Assembly: GCA_017427465.1 (NCBI GenBank)
Contig: JAFRST010000053.1
Span: forward strand, 42,531-106,530
Direction: 5' to 3'
Length of the DNA: 64,000 nucleotides
Origin: Clostridiales bacterium
Lineage (GTDB): Bacteria > Bacillota > Clostridia > Saccharofermentanales > Saccharofermentanaceae
Below are positions 51,090-61,639 of the stretch, one piece after another (position 1 is the stretch's first letter; each line of letters opens with the position of its first letter). The notes under the pieces are model-generated. The model made no database searches and was not told the origin of the DNA. It worked only from the letters and a program-made list of their open reading frames with translations. A program made the translations under genes and the position numbers.

Positions 51090-54000
51090 ATGGCAACTCA
51101 AAAAGCTGGCGTAGACAAAGCAATAATAGATGTAAGAGCGATAAATGAGATATTCAATCCTTATCTCAAAGAGAGTTACTGTGCAGGCGGCAAAGTGACA
51201 AAAACTGCTTGGAATGCCGTTCTCAATGCTTCTCCGGTACTGGAGAAAGTTGCAGTTCTTCCTAATATGATGATTAGTTCAGGTCTTTTTTCTAATCAGT
51301 ATGAAGGAGAGCAGGTTTCTGGAGCTATATTTGTTTATAAGGTGAAGGGCAGTATAGCAGCATTAAGTGTTTCCGAATATTACAAACCAAAGACGGGTGG
51401 GAAAAACAGCGTTGTATTCGGATATTATGATAAGGGCTTGGAGGAGTATCTTGCTGTAGCAGGAAACAAGACAACTTCGGAAGAAGAGATATATAAAACC
51501 CAGTATCTGGCATGGCATTTCGGAATGATCAGAAAATCCGATATAGATCTTCAGAAAGATTGGATAAACGTTCCCAGAGAATTGTTTTCTAATATCTGCG
51601 ACTATGTTTATCTTTGTGTTTGCACACTCGGAAGAGAATATGAGCCCAAAATCCGTTATTTTACATTCCCAAGAGACAGACTGTTCTTTTATGATATTCC
51701 GACTGTATCATCTGTTTATTCGGGTCAGACATATGCAGACTCTCGTTTTGTTGGCGGAATGGTCATGAGATATGAGATCCCTAGGATCGCAGATAAGAGT
51801 TCTGATATGGGATATGTGCCGTGTGATGGTGAATATCAGTGGCAAAAGCCGTTAACTCGTATATCACTATCCAAAGATCAGAATTTTAAGATCCTAAAGA
51901 CGGCGAATTATTACTATAGCTATAGAAGCGTCAAATATTTATGTTCTCCTGTAGAAATATATGTCTACAAGAAAGAAGAAGCAATCAGGGCCTTTGTATG
52001 GGCAAGCGGGAATGAAGATGACAGGATCAAGAAGTCATATGTTAATGGTCCCAAGCCAACATTGAAAGGAGAACAGATTGATAAGGCAATTTCTGTAGAT
52101 GACTTATCAAGAGAGTATCCGTATAATGCATATACATATCTTGACGATAGTCTGTCATCTGACACGCTCTATTTCTCGTATCCGGCCTTAACCAGACTTA
52201 CAGCCGCAAATTCAGCCTTGTATGTAGCAAAGACGCTTGCAAAACAACCTTCCGGGAGACGGAGTTTCTCTATTGACGGGAATAACCTTGTATTTCTTAT
52301 GGGTGGTGCTGTTTATTTTGCTGAAAGACTGGTAGTGACGGCAATAGGTGAAGATAGAGCAACCAACGAAGATGAGAAAACACAGATAGATTCGTTGTTC
52401 AAAGCAAACAATAGTTATCTCTTTTGGGATTCGCCGATCACATATTATTCTAATACCGATAGTAGAGTTGTTTACTATTTGAAGAATGTTCTCGGGATCG
52501 AAAGCGGTTCAAACGGATGTGAGAGGATTCGCAAAATGCTTTCGTTACTTTTCAAGGGTATCGCAAGGATAGGGATTAATATAGATTACATTTGTTGCGA
52601 TATAGAAGGACCTTGGAATGATGCCGCAAGCCTCAGGACGCGAAGATTTAATGTGAGATGGCTTAACGGCAAAAACGGAACATCAAGCTTAAAGACTTTT
52701 TATAACAGTACGATTTCTTCAGAACTCAAGAAGCGTGAAGATATTTACGAAAAGATGCTTCACAGAGGATTGGACTTGTCTCAGATCAACATTTATGACG
52801 AGATACATAACTATGGCGATAATTACAATTCCTATCTGGCGCCATATGGCATCAGTGCCGGAAGATCTCTTGAGAAGAGGCGGAATATCAACATTTGGAA
52901 TGCTGTAATGAAGAGCTATGAAAACGAGCTTCTTTCCAAATATGTTATTGATCCTGCACTTGAAAGCTTTAAAAACGCAAAGTGCACTATATGTGCAAGA
53001 GGTTCACAAAAGGGATACATAAATCACTCTGCACTATTTGAATCCTACTTGGGCGGAAGCATTTCTCAAGGGTCTGATATTTACTCGTGCGGTGGATCTT
53101 ACGGTGGGGTCGGAACCTTGAATTATAAGAAATTATGTATGGATAACCGGAAAGTTTTCCCCAATGATTATTCCTTATACTCTCAATTTATGGATGCGGT
53201 CAACTCTACGAGAAGCATGTTGCTTTCAAGCAGGGATGATCACAATCCAAACGGGAAGTATACTGCATTTGTCAGCAGCTTTAATATTTGGGTAAGCCGT
53301 TATCTTGTTAAAGATGATAATCTCACGGCTACAAATACTCTTCTGCGTGATTCACAGAGGTATTATAAGGAATTTCTTTACCATCTGGTATTAAGTTGCC
53401 CGGATAAGATATATGCTTATTTTTCTGCAGAGAGGAATTATCAGAGAAAACAGGACAATTATTATTTCCCTTATGGAAATCCTGATGTTAGTGACGTGGT
53501 AGCAAAATACTATCAAAGCAGTTATGCAGAACTTCAGGAAGTCCTTTCAGAGATTAATTCCCGTTTGTCAAACACAAACCTTGAGACAGTTGTATCTGAA
53601 CTTGCCGATGAAGATCTCCCGTTTGTTATTTCCGGTGTCAGAAATCAGGGAACGATTCTATGGAGGATAACATTTGACGAAGAGCTAAATGACAGTCTGG
53701 TATCCAAAAACACCAGAGAAGTTCGCATCTCTGTCGGTAGATTTGGATCGATCCGTTTTAGTAAAGGGAAGGTGCTTGCTGAGAACAATCAGGGGTTCGG
53801 CATATGGATAGAAACCCCTGATAGCACAAGTCCGTTGCTTGAAGCAAAAGATGACTACTATCAGATGCATCCGGTTTTTTGTACGGAGACTCGCTCGGGG
53901 AACTTGTTAGCCGGCTGTCAAATGAATGAATACGGGATAAGATACCCATACTTATATACGCATACTCTTTTTGGTCAGACTCCAGGACTTCAAACTTATT

Positions 54001-54884
54001 CTTTGCGATTTAAACTTGTTAATCCGGTAGAGAGTTCTGCAAAGTTATTATGGTCTGACCGATTTAGCACAAACATAACAGCTAAAAATGAGAAGCACAT
54101 TGCTCTAACGATTGGAAATCTCTTAGGCAATGGAGACGGACTGACAATTTCTACGTTTAAGGGTTCTCAAAAATTAAAAGTTGGCAAGGAAAAACTGGTT
54201 GTAGGCAGTACATATGAACTGATCTGTTATGTTAACCTGACATCAATGCCCACGAGCAATCCGGTTTTGGCCAAGGTACGATATGAATTGTGGCTTCTTA
54301 ATAAGAATGCGGTTCATGAGAAGTTGATCTACGAAGATAACAGGGATATTAAATTCTCCAATCCTAATGGGACCGAAAATTTTATTGATTCCATGTATCT
54401 GATCTCTCCTGCCGATGCTACTTGGAAATATGAAGCAATTCAGCTTCAGAGCTTTAAGGTTTACTTTTCACAGTCGCAAGAGAAACTTGAATTGTTCCGT
54501 GAGAGCGACGGTGTAGATATCAGTATAGTTAACAGAGCTACTAATGCATATCGTGATATTCCTGTGGATACGTTCCGTGAAAACGAAAAACTCACAGGTA
54601 AAATAACTTGGCTGAATGCTACAAATCAAACTGTCGAATATCAGATATCATTCACTCAATATGATGAAATCGGCAAAGTGCTTGGGACGGATAACCAAAC
54701 TGTACAAGTCGAAAAACAAAGTAGCGGTTACAGATTGATTGACCTTCCGGAGCTTAATCCGCTTGTTTCCAGGGTAGTTTTCTCCTACGAAAAATCCGTG
54801 GGAGAAACGCCGAATGAAAATGCATTCATTAATGATTTTTATAATGCGCACAGATTAAAGCAGATCAATGTAAGCATTATCTGA
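51090..54884 (+). CDS. Large protein of unknown function (1264 aa)
   Basis: Starts 16 bp after the response regulator with GGTAGGAG upstream of the ATG, so probably in the same operon. No signal peptide, membrane helix or known catalytic motif is evident. The middle has INIDYICCDIEGPWNDAA, reminiscent of a TIM-barrel acidic active-site strand, and the C-terminal 400 residues are beta-sandwich-like (GILWRITFDEEL, SYELICYVNLTSM regions) as in carbohydrate-binding modules. A glycoside-hydrolase-like or structural role is possible; this is weak inference. Lack of export signal is odd beside a secreted neighbour. Confidence 0.6.
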   Translation: MATQKAGVDKAIIDVRAINEIFNPYLKESYCAGGKVTKTAWNAVLNASPVLEKVAVLPNMMISSGLFSNQYEGEQVSGAIFVYKVKGSIAALSVSEYYKPKTGGKNSVVFGYYDKGLEEYLAVAGNKTTSEEEIYKTQYLAWHFGMIRKSDIDLQKDWINVPRELFSNICDYVYLCVCTLGREYEPKIRYFTFPRDRLFFYDIPTVSSVYSGQTYADSRFVGGMVMRYEIPRIADKSSDMGYVPCDGEYQWQKPLTRISLSKDQNFKILKTANYYYSYRSVKYLCSPVEIYVYKKEEAIRAFVWASGNEDDRIKKSYVNGPKPTLKGEQIDKAISVDDLSREYPYNAYTYLDDSLSSDTLYFSYPALTRLTAANSALYVAKTLAKQPSGRRSFSIDGNNLVFLMGGAVYFAERLVVTAIGEDRATNEDEKTQIDSLFKANNSYLFWDSPITYYSNTDSRVVYYLKNVLGIESGSNGCERIRKMLSLLFKGIARIGINIDYICCDIEGPWNDAASLRTRRFNVRWLNGKNGTSSLKTFYNSTISSELKKREDIYEKMLHRGLDLSQINIYDEIHNYGDNYNSYLAPYGISAGRSLEKRRNINIWNAVMKSYENELLSKYVIDPALESFKNAKCTICARGSQKGYINHSALFESYLGGSISQGSDIYSCGGSYGGVGTLNYKKLCMDNRKVFPNDYSLYSQFMDAVNSTRSMLLSSRDDHNPNGKYTAFVSSFNIWVSRYLVKDDNLTATNTLLRDSQRYYKEFLYHLVLSCPDKIYAYFSAERNYQRKQDNYYFPYGNPDVSDVVAKYYQSSYAELQEVLSEINSRLSNTNLETVVSELADEDLPFVISGVRNQGTILWRITFDEELNDSLVSKNTREVRISVGRFGSIRFSKGKVLAENNQGFGIWIETPDSTSPLLEAKDDYYQMHPVFCTETRSGNLLAGCQMNEYGIRYPYLYTHTLFGQTPGLQTYSLRFKLVNPVESSAKLLWSDRFSTNITAKNEKHIALTIGNLLGNGDGLTISTFKGSQKLKVGKEKLVVGSTYELICYVNLTSMPTSNPVLAKVRYELWLLNKNAVHEKLIYEDNRDIKFSNPNGTENFIDSMYLISPADATWKYEAIQLQSFKVYFSQSQEKLELFRESDGVDISIVNRATNAYRDIPVDTFRENEKLTGKITWLNATNQTVEYQISFTQYDEIGKVLGTDNQTVQVEKQSSGYRLIDLPELNPLVSRVVFSYEKSVGETPNENAFINDFYNAHRLKQINVSII

Positions 54885-54940
54885 ATTCGGCTGATGAACA
54901 TACAAAAAATATAAAACATATAGAAGTTAGAGGTGATTAG

Positions 54941-57900
54941 ATGAAAAACAAGATTGCAAAGATTTTAAGCATAGTCCTTGTTGTTGTGATGATAGCAGGG
55001 ACATTGCCCATCAGACAAACTGTTTATGCTGCAGAGGATCCTGCGATTGAGACGGAAACGCCAAACGATAGCAGCGAAGAAACCGACAGCACAACTGCCA
55101 GGACATCTACACCAAAGCCGACAGATGCTTCAACTCCGGCACCTGCAACCGATGACAATCAGGAATCATCTCCTTCTGATACTTCAGATAATCAGGAAAC
55201 GACAGAGACAACAACAGACGGTACGTCAAAGAATACTGACGGAAATGAGGATAATAAAAATTTTACTGTTACTTTTGACACTAACGGCGGATCTGAAATT
55301 GAGTCACAACAGGTCAATAACGGCGGCACTGCTAAAGAACCTAAGGATCCTACAAAAGACGGGTTCACCTTCGGCGGCTGGTATGAGGATGCCACCTTCA
55401 CAGCGGTCTTTGACTTTGCCATGCCCATTACTGCGGATGTAAAGGTCTATGCCAAGTGGGAAGAGATCGAAGCTGAGCAGCCTGCTTTCAAGGACGCCAA
55501 GACAGTAAACGGCGTTACGGTTACCGTTAGCGCACCGGAGGGGGTATTCCCGAAGGGCTCCTATCTCTCTGTGGAGAGCGTTCCTGTTTCGGCCCAGAGC
55601 ATGATGAACGAGGCTGTTGAAAACGAACGCGACGCAAACGCAAATGTTGCAGTCTCCTATACCTTTGACATCAAGGTGCTGGATGCGGAAGACAATGAAG
55701 TGCAGCCTGCCAACTCAGAAAGCGTGAAGGTGAGCTTTGGGCTTGCGGAAGCGAAGGACGACAATCTGGAAGCGCAGGTTTATCATATTTCCGATGAAGG
55801 CAATGCTGAGGCGCTGGATACCAGCGTGAACGGCGACGCTGTGGAAGCCGTGACGGACGGGTTTTCTTTCTACACTGTAGAGTTTACATACGGCACAATG
55901 ACCTATGTGCTCCCCGGCGACAGTGAGGTAAAACTGTCGGATGTTTTGAGTTATGTCGGACTGTCAGGTGAAGTAACGGTTGCAAGCGGCAGCAACGACG
56001 AGCTTTTTTCCGTAACCAAGGAAAGCGGCGAGTGGATGATCCACTCCCACCAGCCATTCAATACAGAAGAAAAACTCTCGGTTACCATCAATGGAATCGT
56101 TTATGAGATCATTGTAACGGATAGCAATGTATCCGGCACGATTTATGCGAGCAGTCTTACCGATAATGACAATCTTGTCCTGACCGGCGACACAACGCTG
56201 GTTATGGACGTTAACAAGTCGCTGAAATCTATTAGCGGAGCCTATGCACTGACCATACAGGGCAGTAATACGCTGGAAGTCAACAATAATGCCGGTCATG
56301 CGATCTCCGTTAAATCGCTGACAAGCGCAGCGTTTTTAAGACTGATTTCCTCAAAATATGCGTTAAACATAGAACAGAATATCAATACTTCGGGCGGCCT
56401 GTTTATTATTTCGGATGGTGTAGGCGCTTATTCAAAGAATGGAAGTATTACAATCAGCGGCAAATCTACGATTTCTTCTGGTGAAGCTGCAATATATGCG
56501 CCGAAGGGCTCGATCTCGGTCAATGGCGATTTGACAGCTGAAACCACCAAAGACAAATACTTTTGCGTTGTCGGAAACAATGGAGTTACACTTACAGGCG
56601 GAACGGTAAGCATATCATCCAAAACCATTGCCGTCAGAACCGCTGGAGATATTGAACTATCCGGCAACATAACCGTCACAGGTCGAGATATTGCGATCAA
56701 TTCCTATGAAGGAAGCGTGATCATCAAAGAAGGGAGTACTGTCAAGGCCAGTGCTGACTATGGCATCTATGCCACTCAGAATGTAACTATGGGGGAAGGC
56801 GGAACGCTGACCGTTACCGGAACTGGACATGCTGGAATAGAAGCCGGTAATGGGAACATTACCCTGAATGGTACGATAAATGTCAATGCCGCCCAAGCTG
56901 CTATATATGCGCCGAAGGGCTCGATCTCGGTCAATGGCGATTTGACAGCTGAAACCACCAATGGCAAATACATTTGCGTTGTCGGAAACAATGGAGTTAC
57001 ACTTACAGGCGGAACGGTAAGCATATCATCCAAAACCATTGCCGTCAGAACCGCTGGAGATATTGAACTATCCGGCAACATAACCGTTTCGTCTGCAGAT
57101 AGTGCTGCCGTCAATACATTAGATGGCGGCAATATCCTTATCAAGAACGGAAGTACGATCAAAGCTACCGGAAAGTACGGCCTTTATGCAGCCGGCGGCA
57201 TAACAGTGGAAGGCGGAACTGTCAATGCACAGGGAAGCAGCAACGCCGTATATTCCAATACCGGAACCATTACGATTCATTCTCCGCTTGCGATTACAAC
57301 GCCCGACGGCGGCAGAGTCAGCGGAAAGACCATTGTCGGCTCCGATGGTAAGACCGCAACGGAGGTCGTGATACAAAACCGTCCCATTCCCGGTTCTGTT
57401 TCCATCGCAAACGGAGCGGGGGCTGAGGTGGGCGATGTATTAACGCTGAAGTTCAGCGATGATTTCCCGTTTAGCGGCCGCTCTTTCCAGTGGCAGAAGA
57501 ATGTCAGCGGCACCTGGGAGGATATACCGGGAGAAACAACTGCGGTTTACACGGCAAAGGCCGCAGATCAGGGCCGCGCCTTCCGCGTGAGGGTAACTGT
57601 TGCGGGATACAGCGGCGAGAAATTCTCAAACCCCTGCACCATCCTTGTCAAGCCCACCTTGGGCGGCAGCGTGTCCTACAGCGGTTCCGGCTACGGGTAC
57701 GGCAGCGCATACATTGCAGGTCAAATCCATGCCGTAACCAGTAATCTGACGCCGTCGGGCGTCCCGTATGACAGATTGCGTTTTGCCTGGCAGACCAGCG
57801 CGGACGGCAGCACCGATTGGACTGATATTAGCGGAGCATCGAGTTCGACCTACACACCCAAAGCAGGCGACCACGGCAAGTATATCCGCGTCGTCGTGTC

Positions 57901-60832
57901 CGCTCAGGGATATACCGGCACGGTAAACGGACCCGCACTGAAGGTCAAGAAACGTGCTGCGGCTGCCGTTATAGCGCCTGATCTCGATATTTCAGGCGGC
58001 GAGGTGCGCGTGAAGGATGCACAGCCGAATCAGGAGTATCTTATTTTCAGCTCCAAGCAGAACACTATCCCGGAGTCCGCTTGGGCAAGCGCACAAACCC
58101 CCGACACGGTTTCCGCCCTGTATCTTGGCGGCACGGCAAACAGCGTTAATTACGTATATACCCGTGTCAAGGAAACGGAAAACTCCTATGCCGGAGCGGT
58201 TGCATCATCGAGCATCTATCTGGGAAGCACGACCTATTTGCAAGATTTCTATCTGGACGTAACGTTCATGAGAGGCGGAGTGGAATACACGCCTGAACGG
58301 GATGAGATGGGACGTTACAATATCCGGCAGGGCGATGTGTTGAAGATCGACGCTGTGCCCGTTCCGTCTGACGCAACGAATTACTGGGGGATTTCTGGGC
58401 AGAATTGGCTGGTTGATAATCAGCAAACCGGACAGTCTACCTATGGTGGATATTTCCAGACAGCGTCGGGAACGTATGACCAGATTCAACCGAGCGAAAG
58501 TTATAAAACAGTATATTTTAAGCCGAACCAGCCGAAAAACGGGGTGACATTGTCTGCCTCGCTCTTTAGCAGCAGCATTGGGTATAAATATGCTGAAATC
58601 AAGCTCAATATCGGCACTGAGGAAGGCGAATACTTAACCGATAACCTGTATGTGGAATCCAATATCACCATCCGGAAAGGCGAGATACTGGAGGGTTTCT
58701 CCTTCTCCACAACGCCGGAAATGGCGACAACCGGCACCATGACGGCTCAGTTGACCGATGGAACCGGAACGCCGCCCGTCATCACATTTAACCCGGAGAA
58801 CCGCACCTTTGCGGTGAACGCGGAGGGGGCAAGTGTGGGGACATACAAATTTAACGTGTCCTGCCAGAATGGAACCGCTACTGACAGTCTGACCGTGACA
58901 GTTATTTCCGATGAGTGTACCGTTACGCTGAGCGCAAACAACGGCAATCCGGCTGAAAATATAACGCAGGTCGTGAAGATCGGCTCCGAGTTTATCCTGC
59001 CGGAGCTGCCAGGCAGCTTCACAAAGCCCTCCGATTTTGATTTCGACGGATGGGACAAGGGAGCTGTCGGTGAAGGCATTATCATTGAGGGAGACACGGT
59101 AATCAAAGCAAATTGGATTACCCATGTGCATAACATGGTCTTTGTTCCAGGCTTTGAACCCACATGCGAATGGGACGGCAATGCTGAGCATTACTACTGC
59201 ACCGTCTGCGGAAAAGAATTTGACGATGCGGACGGCAGCGTTGAAGCGCCGACGGCGGACTATTACATTATTCCCGCAACAGGTCATACGCCTGGCACAG
59301 CGGTCAAGGAGCATGAAATTGCAGCGACCTGCACCGAGGCGGGCGGTTATGACGAGGTTGTGTACTGCTCCGTCTGCCATACTGAGCTAAGCAGGACGCA
59401 CACAGACATTCCGGCGACGGGGCATACGCTGACGCATGTCCCTGCAAAGGCGGCAAGCTGCACCGAGGACGGCAATCACGCATATTATGAGTGCTCCGTC
59501 TGCGGCGATTGGTTCGAGGATGCTACAGGGGCAGTGAAAATCACGGACTACAATGATGTGATCATTGACGCTCTCGGCCACGACTGGGGCGAATGGGTAC
59601 AGGCGAAAGCACCCACCACCACCGAGGAAGGCGAGGAAACGCGCACCTGCTCTCGCTGCCATGAAACGGAAACGCGAAGCATTCCTAAATTGGGTGTGAC
59701 CTCTTATGACATCATAGTCAATGTCGGAGCACATGGTTCTGCCCATGCTTCTGCGGGTGCTTCGGAGGAAGGTAAGACCATTACCGTCACCGCCACCCCG
59801 AACAGCAGCTATGAGATCGATAAGGTCACATATACACCCGAAGGTGGCAGTGAGACAGACATTACAGGTTCTTTGAATTTCACGATGCCTGCGGCGAAGG
59901 TAACCGTTAATGTGACATTCAAGGCCAGTGTCTATACTGTAACAGTACAGAACGATGGCAACGGAACCGCAACAGCAAATGTTGCATCAGGTACAGCAGG
60001 AACAGAAGTAACACTTACGGCAACACCTAACAGTGGTTACCAGTTCAAGAAATGGCAGGTAGTATCAGGTGGTGTTACCGTAACAGACAACAAGTTCACC
60101 ATTGGCACTGAAAATGTTGTAGTTAAGGCGATATTTGAAGAAGACACTTCTGCAACAGAATATACCGTGACATTCAACGCTAATGGACACGGAACAGCGC
60201 CTGCTGCACAGACCATTACAAGCGGCGGTACTGCTACTGAGCCGACAGCCCCGACAGCAGAAGGTTGGAATTTCGGCGGATGGTATCAGGATGCTACCTG
60301 CAGTGTAGCTTTTGATTTCGCGACTCCCATCACGGTAGACATTGTGCTTTACGCTAAGTGGACAGAAGTTACTCCGGGAACGGTTTATTACACAGTAGTA
60401 AGTGGCGGAAATAGTTCTTTTACTATTGGAAACGCTTCTGATATTGTTGTTACAGTAAAGCGTAGCGAAGCAGATGAGACATGTTTTAGCCATTTTACCG
60501 GTGTTGAGATCGATGGTGTCGCTCTTGTGAACGGAACGGATTATACGGCAGTTGCCGGCAGTACAGTTGTTACTATCAAAGCGGCAACACTGAATAATCT
60601 CTCTGCAGGAGGCCATACGATCAAAGTCATATTCGATGACGGCGAGGCTACAACATCAGTAACCGCAAAAGCTGCAAGTAACAACAATAATAACAGTAAC
60701 TCTTCTGCTGTTCCTTCTACCGGTGAAACACTGGCACCTACATTGTTCGTTGGAATTGCGTTTATTGCAGTTGCAGGAATGCTTTTCGCTGTAATTCTTG
60801 TTCAGAGAAAGAAAAAGACTGAACAGCGTTAA
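54941..60832 (+). CDS. Giant cell-wall-anchored surface protein (1963 aa)
   Basis: Signal peptide MKNKIAKILSIVLVVVMIAG ending near VYAAED, then a Thr/Ser/Pro-rich linker, an InlB B-repeat (about residues 107-172, FTVTFDTNGGSEI...YAKWEE), a beta-helix-like repeat region (about 400-790), Ig-like modules (SFQWQKNVSGTWEDIPG; RFAWQTSADGSTDW), CxxC-containing repeats (CTVCGKEF, CSVCHTEL, CSVCGDWF, about 1415-1575), bacterial repeat modules and a second InlB B-repeat (about 1738-1808). The end is SAVPSTGE, a hydrophobic span and RKKKTEQR: a sorting signal with Val in place of Leu. The gene is mosaic, with GC-richer codons from about 55.5 to 59.9 kb. Confidence 0.85.
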   Translation: MKNKIAKILSIVLVVVMIAGTLPIRQTVYAAEDPAIETETPNDSSEETDSTTARTSTPKPTDASTPAPATDDNQESSPSDTSDNQETTETTTDGTSKNTDGNEDNKNFTVTFDTNGGSEIESQQVNNGGTAKEPKDPTKDGFTFGGWYEDATFTAVFDFAMPITADVKVYAKWEEIEAEQPAFKDAKTVNGVTVTVSAPEGVFPKGSYLSVESVPVSAQSMMNEAVENERDANANVAVSYTFDIKVLDAEDNEVQPANSESVKVSFGLAEAKDDNLEAQVYHISDEGNAEALDTSVNGDAVEAVTDGFSFYTVEFTYGTMTYVLPGDSEVKLSDVLSYVGLSGEVTVASGSNDELFSVTKESGEWMIHSHQPFNTEEKLSVTINGIVYEIIVTDSNVSGTIYASSLTDNDNLVLTGDTTLVMDVNKSLKSISGAYALTIQGSNTLEVNNNAGHAISVKSLTSAAFLRLISSKYALNIEQNINTSGGLFIISDGVGAYSKNGSITISGKSTISSGEAAIYAPKGSISVNGDLTAETTKDKYFCVVGNNGVTLTGGTVSISSKTIAVRTAGDIELSGNITVTGRDIAINSYEGSVIIKEGSTVKASADYGIYATQNVTMGEGGTLTVTGTGHAGIEAGNGNITLNGTINVNAAQAAIYAPKGSISVNGDLTAETTNGKYICVVGNNGVTLTGGTVSISSKTIAVRTAGDIELSGNITVSSADSAAVNTLDGGNILIKNGSTIKATGKYGLYAAGGITVEGGTVNAQGSSNAVYSNTGTITIHSPLAITTPDGGRVSGKTIVGSDGKTATEVVIQNRPIPGSVSIANGAGAEVGDVLTLKFSDDFPFSGRSFQWQKNVSGTWEDIPGETTAVYTAKAADQGRAFRVRVTVAGYSGEKFSNPCTILVKPTLGGSVSYSGSGYGYGSAYIAGQIHAVTSNLTPSGVPYDRLRFAWQTSADGSTDWTDISGASSSTYTPKAGDHGKYIRVVVSAQGYTGTVNGPALKVKKRAAAAVIAPDLDISGGEVRVKDAQPNQEYLIFSSKQNTIPESAWASAQTPDTVSALYLGGTANSVNYVYTRVKETENSYAGAVASSSIYLGSTTYLQDFYLDVTFMRGGVEYTPERDEMGRYNIRQGDVLKIDAVPVPSDATNYWGISGQNWLVDNQQTGQSTYGGYFQTASGTYDQIQPSESYKTVYFKPNQPKNGVTLSASLFSSSIGYKYAEIKLNIGTEEGEYLTDNLYVESNITIRKGEILEGFSFSTTPEMATTGTMTAQLTDGTGTPPVITFNPENRTFAVNAEGASVGTYKFNVSCQNGTATDSLTVTVISDECTVTLSANNGNPAENITQVVKIGSEFILPELPGSFTKPSDFDFDGWDKGAVGEGIIIEGDTVIKANWITHVHNMVFVPGFEPTCEWDGNAEHYYCTVCGKEFDDADGSVEAPTADYYIIPATGHTPGTAVKEHEIAATCTEAGGYDEVVYCSVCHTELSRTHTDIPATGHTLTHVPAKAASCTEDGNHAYYECSVCGDWFEDATGAVKITDYNDVIIDALGHDWGEWVQAKAPTTTEEGEETRTCSRCHETETRSIPKLGVTSYDIIVNVGAHGSAHASAGASEEGKTITVTATPNSSYEIDKVTYTPEGGSETDITGSLNFTMPAAKVTVNVTFKASVYTVTVQNDGNGTATANVASGTAGTEVTLTATPNSGYQFKKWQVVSGGVTVTDNKFTIGTENVVVKAIFEEDTSATEYTVTFNANGHGTAPAAQTITSGGTATEPTAPTAEGWNFGGWYQDATCSVAFDFATPITVDIVLYAKWTEVTPGTVYYTVVSGGNSSFTIGNASDIVVTVKRSEADETCFSHFTGVEIDGVALVNGTDYTAVAGSTVVTIKAATLNNLSAGGHTIKVIFDDGEATTSVTAKAASNNNNNSNSSAVPSTGETLAPTLFVGIAFIAVAGMLFAVILVQRKKKTEQR
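56492..56676 (+). repeat. Internal duplication, copy 1
   Basis: 185 bp nearly identical to 56903-57087 (offset 411 bp, 137 codons), with only a few changes (ACCAAAGACAAATACTTTTGCG versus ACCAATGGCAAATACATTTGC in one spot). A recent in-frame duplication within the beta-helix region. Confidence 0.9.
56903..57087 (+). repeat. Internal duplication, copy 2
   Basis: Second copy of the 185-bp unit in the surface protein gene. Confidence 0.9.
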
Positions 60833-60863
60833 GGGTCATTTGGTGACACCATGACGTGATAAC

Positions 60864-60897
60864 AAGGGGTGGTGACGAAATCTCGTTATCACCCCTT
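60864..60897 (+). terminator. Stem-loop after the surface protein gene
   Basis: AAGGGGTG / CACCCCTT stem with an inner GTGACGA...TCGTTAT arm, followed by AATTAA. Confidence 0.65.
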
Positions 60898-60919
60898 AAT
60901 TAAGATAAGGGTTTGTATC

Positions 60920-61399
60920 ATGAAGAAGAACAAAGCACATAACAACAATTACTCGGAACTCAAGGAAGAAGATTTAAAACAAATCAGGAAAACAATAAAG
61001 CGAGTACCCAATATGAGTAACGCAAGAGAAAAACATACAATTCAGAGGCGGCAGTTACTCATTTATTGCAGTGTTCTGATTGTAGCTGTAATCCTTGTTG
61101 TTGCAGGTATCTTGTTCTTTAGCAATGGCAATAAGAAGGTCAAATCTTTATATGGCACATGGAATTATGACGATGTAACGATCTATACGTTTGATGATAA
61201 TGGTCACGGCACGCTTGTTCTGCCGCTGAATACATATGAATTCAGTTATACAGTCGGAGATGGGGTTTTAAGCATTGATTTTACGGATGAAAAGGCGGAA
61301 GACAGAAGTTATACATATTTCCTGTCAGATGATGTTCTGGTGCTGACCGGTCCAGATGGAAATGAGTACAGGATGACGAGAGTAAATAGTAATTCGTAG
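60920..61399 (+). CDS. Membrane-anchored DUF5640-like protein (159 aa)
   Basis: N-terminal charged region, one membrane helix (LLIYCSVLIVAVILVVAGILFF, residues about 50-71) and an external small beta domain SLYGTWNYDDVTIYTFDDNGHGTLVLPLNTYEFSYTVGDGVLSI as in DUF5640-type proteins. ATG 60920 is chosen because the upstream frame crosses the terminator stem. It follows the surface protein in element C. Confidence 0.65.
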   Translation: MKKNKAHNNNYSELKEEDLKQIRKTIKRVPNMSNAREKHTIQRRQLLIYCSVLIVAVILVVAGILFFSNGNKKVKSLYGTWNYDDVTIYTFDDNGHGTLVLPLNTYEFSYTVGDGVLSIDFTDEKAEDRSYTYFLSDDVLVLTGPDGNEYRMTRVNSNS

Positions 61400-61456
61400 T
61401 TTAGCGGAATTATTGGTAACCAAGTGGTTCTTGATGACTTGTTCGAAAATAATAGG

Positions 61457-61491
61457 AGTCTAAATCTGCATATAAGAACGCAATTTAGACT
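61457..61491 (+). terminator. Terminator after the DUF5640-like gene
   Basis: AGTCTAAAT / ATTTAGACT stem followed by TTAATCTATT. Confidence 0.6.
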
Positions 61492-61544
61492 TTAATCTAT
61501 TCGAGTTAGGATGGTTTGGTGTAAAATAATTACATCGGACCTTG

Positions 61545-61600
61545 ATAATTGAATAGATACCTTGTTACACACATGATTGGTGCACAAGGTTTATACTATT
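61545..61600. repeat. Long imperfect palindrome near the right end of element C
   Basis: TTGAATAGATACCTTGTTACAC pairs with GTGCACAAGGTTTATACTATTCAA across a short loop. The left arm begins with a CTTGATAATTGAATA sequence similar to the CTTGACAACTNAATA boxes at 31.2, 61.99 and 62.74 kb. Confidence 0.55.
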
Positions 61601-61639
61601 CAATGAGTCCATCTAAGGCAATTGGCGGATGTAATCGAC

